Origin: Lachnospiraceae bacterium
GTDB taxonomy: Bacteria > Bacillota > Clostridia > Lachnospirales > Anaerotignaceae
Direction: 5' to 3'
Length of the DNA: 8,696 nt
Assembly (NCBI GenBank): GCA_028695945.1
Contig: JAQVIB010000079.1
Coordinates: 1 to 8,696, forward strand
Shown here one piece after another: positions 6,701 through 8,696 of the stretch. The notes beneath the pieces were generated by a model. That model worked only from the letters and a program-made list of their open reading frames with translations, ran no database searches and was not told the DNA's origin. The translations under genes and the position numbers were made by a program. Position 1 is the stretch's first letter; the number at the start of each line of letters is the position of its first letter.

Positions 6701-6750
6701 GGGCATAACAGGAAGCCGCTTTCACTTCTTGTTATGCCCATTTTCTTTAA
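6701..6750 (+). terminator. Strong, probably bidirectional terminator after the 601-codon gene
   Basis: GGGCATAACAGGAAG (6701-6715) pairs with CTTCTTGTTATGCCC (6725-6739) as 15 pairs with one G-T, around a 9-base loop. A T-rich tract follows rightward, and an A-rich stretch on the left gives a T run leftward. It would stop both the 601-codon transcript and leftward transcription from the ABC remnant. Confidence 0.88.
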
Positions 6751-6796
6751 TTTTCGCACTTCATATATAATTTCATTTTTTTATCACAAAAACATC

Positions 6797-6813
6797 CTAT
6801 GTGGGAATAATAG
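6797..6813 (-). repeat. Right arm of the 17-base inverted repeat, at the ABC gene stop codon
   Basis: On the minus strand this is CTATTATTCCCACATAG, identical to 4815-4831. In the frame of the ABC remnant it encodes the last residues I-I-P-T and the TAG stop. Repeats that coincide with the 3' end of a conserved gene are typical of tyrosine-recombinase attachment cores, but the two arms are inverted where an att pair would be direct. No target duplication flanks the pair. Confidence 0.9.
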
Positions 6814-7018
6814 TTTTTAATAGGGTTTTCGCATAGCTATTTTGTGTTTGGGAAATATTCTCTACTTTAATCATCTCTGCTACTTCTCCTTTATATAGAA
6901 ATAAAGCCTTATTGCATAAATACGTAACAGAGGTCAAGTCATGGGTAATGGGTAAACGCAAAGAACAATGTTCCTTACGAGGTGCAAGTACCTCGAGATT
7001 AGCAACCTTCCAGTACAT
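6797..7018 (-). pseudogene. Remnant of an oligopeptide/dipeptide-type ABC transporter ATPase
   Basis: The last 50 residues (ITHDLTSVTYLCNKALFLYKGEVAEM... SYAKTLLKTIIPT) match the C-terminal end of Opp/Dpp/Nik-type ATPases: the H-loop in ITHDL, the KGEVAE strand, and the YAKTLL motif seen as hPYTkaLL in relatives. Walker A, signature and Walker B regions are absent. Before the H-loop the frame gives MYWKVANLEVLAPRKEH, which faintly recalls the N-terminal 'EVxNLxV' strand and could mean a large internal deletion. An intact family member has about 320 residues, so this is a dead fragment. Its stop codon lies inside the 17-base repeat. It is probably what remains of a host gene at the element junction. 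Confidence 0.75.
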
Positions 7019-7031
7019 ATCTTCTAAAAAC

Positions 7032-7061
7032 TTGCTTTTGCAGGTCCTTTTGTATTATGAT
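7032..7061 (+). promoter_or_regulatory. Predicted promoter for the UxaA-family operon
   Basis: TTGCTT (7032-7037) and TATGAT (7056-7061) are 18 bases apart, with 4 and 5 of 6 matches. Transcription would start about 45 bases before the small-subunit ATG. No operator or cre-like site was recognised nearby, and the operon could also have other promoters. Confidence 0.4.
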
Positions 7062-7110
7062 AAATGTACAAAGTGCGCTTAGGTTAGAAAACAGAAAATG
7101 GAGGGTTGAA

Positions 7111-7380
7111 ATGATGGAAAATGCATTGCTAATACATAACAAAGACGATGTAGCTGTAGTAACACAGGCAATTGCAACTGGTGATAAAATTGTTTATGCT
7201 GATGGACAAATAATCATTGCAAAAGAGGCAATTCCTATTTATCACAAAATTGCACTACGCAACATTAGAAAAGGTGAAGTAGTTCACAAATACAATAATA
7301 TTATTGGCGAGGCAATATCTGATATTGAAGTTGGTCAGCATGTTCACATTCACAATGTAAAAAGTACCGCAAAAAAGTAG
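7111..7380 (+). CDS. UxaA-family dehydratase small subunit (SAF domain)
   Basis: An 89-residue protein matching the SAF domain found at the N-terminus of altronate/galactarate dehydratases or as a separate small subunit (also as SuyA of sulfolactate sulfo-lyase). Seen: ALLIHNKDDVAVVTQAI, then IPIYHKIALRNIRKGEVVHKYNNIIGEA (41-68) and the end motif DIEVGQHVHIHNV. The SAF domain is thought to help bind the acidic substrate and close over the large-subunit active site. ATG 7111 is preferred because GGAGGG (7100-7105) lies 5 bases before it. An in-frame extension from 7057 has no ribosome site and poor similarity. The gene is 8 bases from the large-subunit gene. The exact substrate (altronate, another hexarate or sulfolactate) cannot be settled. 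Confidence 0.88.
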   Translation: MMENALLIHNKDDVAVVTQAIATGDKIVYADGQIIIAKEAIPIYHKIALRNIRKGEVVHKYNNIIGEAISDIEVGQHVHIHNVKSTAKK

Positions 7381-7388
7381 GCACATAA

Positions 7389-8558
7389 ATGATTACTTTT
7401 AATGGTTATAAAAGGCCAGACGGCCGTGTGGGCATTCGTAACTATGTTTTAATTCTTCCGGCTAGCATTTGTTCAACCGATACCGCACGTATGGTTGCAA
7501 ATCAGGTAGAGGGTGCAGTGACTTTTACCAATCAGCTTGGCTGCTCTCAGGTGCCTTCCGATATGCGATACACCATGGATGTTTTGGCTGGTTTTGCCGC
7601 AAACCCCAATGTATATGGTACAATTGTGGTGGCCAATGGTTGCGAAACCTGTCAGTGCAACCTTATTGAAGATGAAATTAAGAAACGCACAAATAAGCCG
7701 TTGGTGTCCTTCATTATTCGCCGAGATGGCGGTACTATTAAGCTAATTGAAAAAGCAGTTCGTGAGGCACGTAAAATGGTTATGGAGGCAAGTTCATTGC
7801 AAAAAGAGGCTTGTCCCATTACTGAACTAATTCTTGGCACCGAGTGTGGTGGTTCCGACCCTACCTCGGGTATCGCTGCAAACCCAGTTATTGGTGGTCT
7901 TAGCGACCTTCTTGTAGCACAGGGCGCTACTTCAATACTAAGCGAGACTACTGAGTTTGTGGGTGCAGAACAAATTCTTGCGGCACGTGCAAAAAATCAA
8001 GAAGTTCATGACCGTATTTTGGAAATTGTTGCCCGCTATGAACAGCACTTCATCAATAATAACGAAGACGTTCGCTATGGAAATCCAACCCCTGGAAATA
8101 TTGAGGGTGGGTTAACCACGTTAGAGGAAAAGTCTTTGGGCTGTATTCGCAAGGGCGGTAGTACTATGGTTAATGCCGTATACGATTATGGAAAGCAAAT
8201 TAATTCTGCAGACAAAGGGCTAATTATTATGGATACGCCTGGTAATGACGCTTCTTCCATTGCAGGTATGATTGCTGGCGGTGCGCAGATATGTGTCTTT
8301 TCTACCGGTCGTGGCACTCCACTGGGAAGCCCTATTGCTCCTGTAATAAAAATAACAGGAAACCGTGAGACCTATCAGTTGATGGAAGATAATATAGATT
8401 TTGACGTAAGCCCTGTGGTATTCCACGAGCAAACTCCTACAGAGATGGCAAAGTCTTTGCTAAATATGGTTTTGGAGTGCTGCAATGGCAAGGTTACAAA
8501 GTCCGAAGCACTTGGATTTACTGAATCCGCCATAATGCGTGCTTGCAATTTTGTATAA
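7389..8558 (+). CDS. UxaA-family dehydratase large subunit (altronate/galactarate dehydratase-like)
   Basis: A 389-residue protein with the N-terminal YKRPDGRVGIRNYVLI typical of UxaA/GarD, LGTECGGSDPTSGIAANP (149-166), NPTPGNIEGGLTTLEEKSLGC (232-252) and FSTGRGTPLGSPIAPVIKITGN (304-325). Full family length for the detached catalytic half. The family dehydrates sugar acids with an iron cofactor; conserved cysteines here are C52, C153 and C252. The first metal-site region reads TNQLGCSQ, whereas many relatives have a histidine three residues before GC, so the substrate or site may differ. SuyB-type sulfo-lyase is the main alternative. The ribosome site is weak (AGTAGG, overlapping the end of the small-subunit gene), suggesting coupled translation. 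Codon use is visibly less AT-rich than in the element. Confidence 0.88.
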   Translation: MITFNGYKRPDGRVGIRNYVLILPASICSTDTARMVANQVEGAVTFTNQLGCSQVPSDMRYTMDVLAGFAANPNVYGTIVVANGCETCQCNLIEDEIKKRTNKPLVSFIIRRDGGTIKLIEKAVREARKMVMEASSLQKEACPITELILGTECGGSDPTSGIAANPVIGGLSDLLVAQGATSILSETTEFVGAEQILAARAKNQEVHDRILEIVARYEQHFINNNEDVRYGNPTPGNIEGGLTTLEEKSLGCIRKGGSTMVNAVYDYGKQINSADKGLIIMDTPGNDASSIAGMIAGGAQICVFSTGRGTPLGSPIAPVIKITGNRETYQLMEDNIDFDVSPVVFHEQTPTEMAKSLLNMVLECCNGKVTKSEALGFTESAIMRACNFV

Positions 8559-8612
8559 GTTAAAAATGCCGTTTAAAACTAATGGAACTTAAAATGTGAG
8601 GGGGAAATCAAT

Positions 8613-8696
8613 ATGGAAAAAATTGCAGTATACGGTGCTGGCGTTATAGGCTCTGGTTTAGCAACACTTCTTACAGGTCATGGCTTTAACTGTATT
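8613..8696 (+). CDS. NAD(P)-dependent dehydrogenase, Rossmann N-terminus (cut by window end)
   Basis: The first 28 residues, MEKIAVYGAGVIGSGLATLL..., show the G-x-G-x-x-G nucleotide-binding turn (GAGVIG) after a hydrophobic strand, as in 3-hydroxyacyl-CoA dehydrogenase-like enzymes, including lambda-crystallin/gulonate dehydrogenases. GAGGGGGA (8598-8605) lies 7 bases before ATG 8613. It is 54 bases after the dehydratase and probably in the same operon, which would suit sugar-acid catabolism. Family assignment beyond the Rossmann fold is uncertain. Confidence 0.75.
   Translation, partial: MEKIAVYGAGVIGSGLATLLTGHGFNCI

Larger units (their letters stand above)
1493..6796. mobile_element. Compact integrative element with integrase, excisionase, Rep and one large cargo gene (ends approximate)
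   Basis: Seen: tyrosine integrase, HTH excisionase and a Rep-like protein in one minus-strand group, and one divergent 601-codon gene, between a toxin-antitoxin region and a broken ABC gene. The element-like part is markedly more AT-rich than the sugar-acid operon to its right. No relaxase, type IV secretion, capsid or packaging genes are present, so it is not a complete conjugative element or prophage. The limits given are the hairpin beyond int and the broken ABC stop codon. They are a working guess, since no clear direct repeat marks attL and attR. The toxin-antitoxin genes on the left could also be passengers. Confidence 0.6.

Noticed and set aside
4815..6813. A transposon with 17-base terminal inverted repeats
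   Set aside because: No target-site duplication flanks the arms (TTAG on the left, TTTT on the right), the enclosed protein has no transposase motifs, and one arm is the natural coding end of the ABC remnant.
6978..6995. Small hairpin CGAGGT/ACCTCG inside the ABC remnant
   Set aside because: Six pairs with no T run. Too short to call a terminator or regulatory RNA.
7469..7840. Short open frames inside the UxaA large-subunit gene
   Set aside because: They are out-of-frame or antisense shadows of a well-supported gene.

Overview
The window looks like accessory chromosome from a low-GC Firmicute, probably a clostridial-type anaerobe. The basis is very AT-rich DNA, strong AGGAGG-type ribosome binding sites, T-run terminators, a Tn916-like integrase, and sugar-acid and oligopeptide-ABC genes of Firmicute flavour. 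No species can be named from the sequence alone.

Layout. (1) Bases 1-120 hold the end of something transcribed from the left, closed by a terminator. (2) Bases 154-1353, minus strand, hold a nucleotidyltransferase/HEPN toxin-antitoxin region: an HI0074-type HEPN protein, then an MntA-type minimal nucleotidyltransferase, then a HepT-type HEPN toxin interrupted by a one-base frameshift. The MntA gene has a good promoter and a perfect palindrome in its leader. (3) Bases about 1493-6796 look like a compact integrative element. Its minus-strand module is excisionase plus tyrosine integrase, preceded by a probable rolling-circle-type replication initiator. Divergent from these, across a roughly 500-base AT-rich region with short repeats, lies one plus-strand gene of 601 codons closed by a strong terminator. 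(4) Bases 6797-7018, minus strand, are a remnant of an oligopeptide-type ABC transporter ATPase. (5) Bases 7111-8696, plus strand, are a clearly less AT-rich host-like operon: the two halves of a split UxaA-family dehydratase and the start of a Rossmann-fold dehydrogenase.

How the parts may work together. Integrase and excisionase would move the element, and the Rep protein could replicate its excised form. The 601-codon protein is not recognised by name. It shows the order of landmarks of a DUF927/primase-helicase-like ATPase, but its Walker A, Walker B and arginine-finger positions look degraded. No relaxase, coupling protein, capsid or packaging gene is present, so any transfer would need outside help.

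Points most worth a second look: (a) the integrase carries a C-terminal extension that reads as a HicB-like domain; (b) a perfect 17-base inverted repeat brackets the 601-codon gene, and one copy is the 3' end, including the stop codon, of the broken ABC ATPase; (c) the 601-codon protein is a possible dead ATPase; (d) both HEPN proteins in the left region appear disabled, one by a frameshift and one by His to Leu in the RX4HXY motif, while the nucleotidyltransferase is intact. The left and right ends of the element could not be fixed, because no convincing direct att repeat was found by eye.
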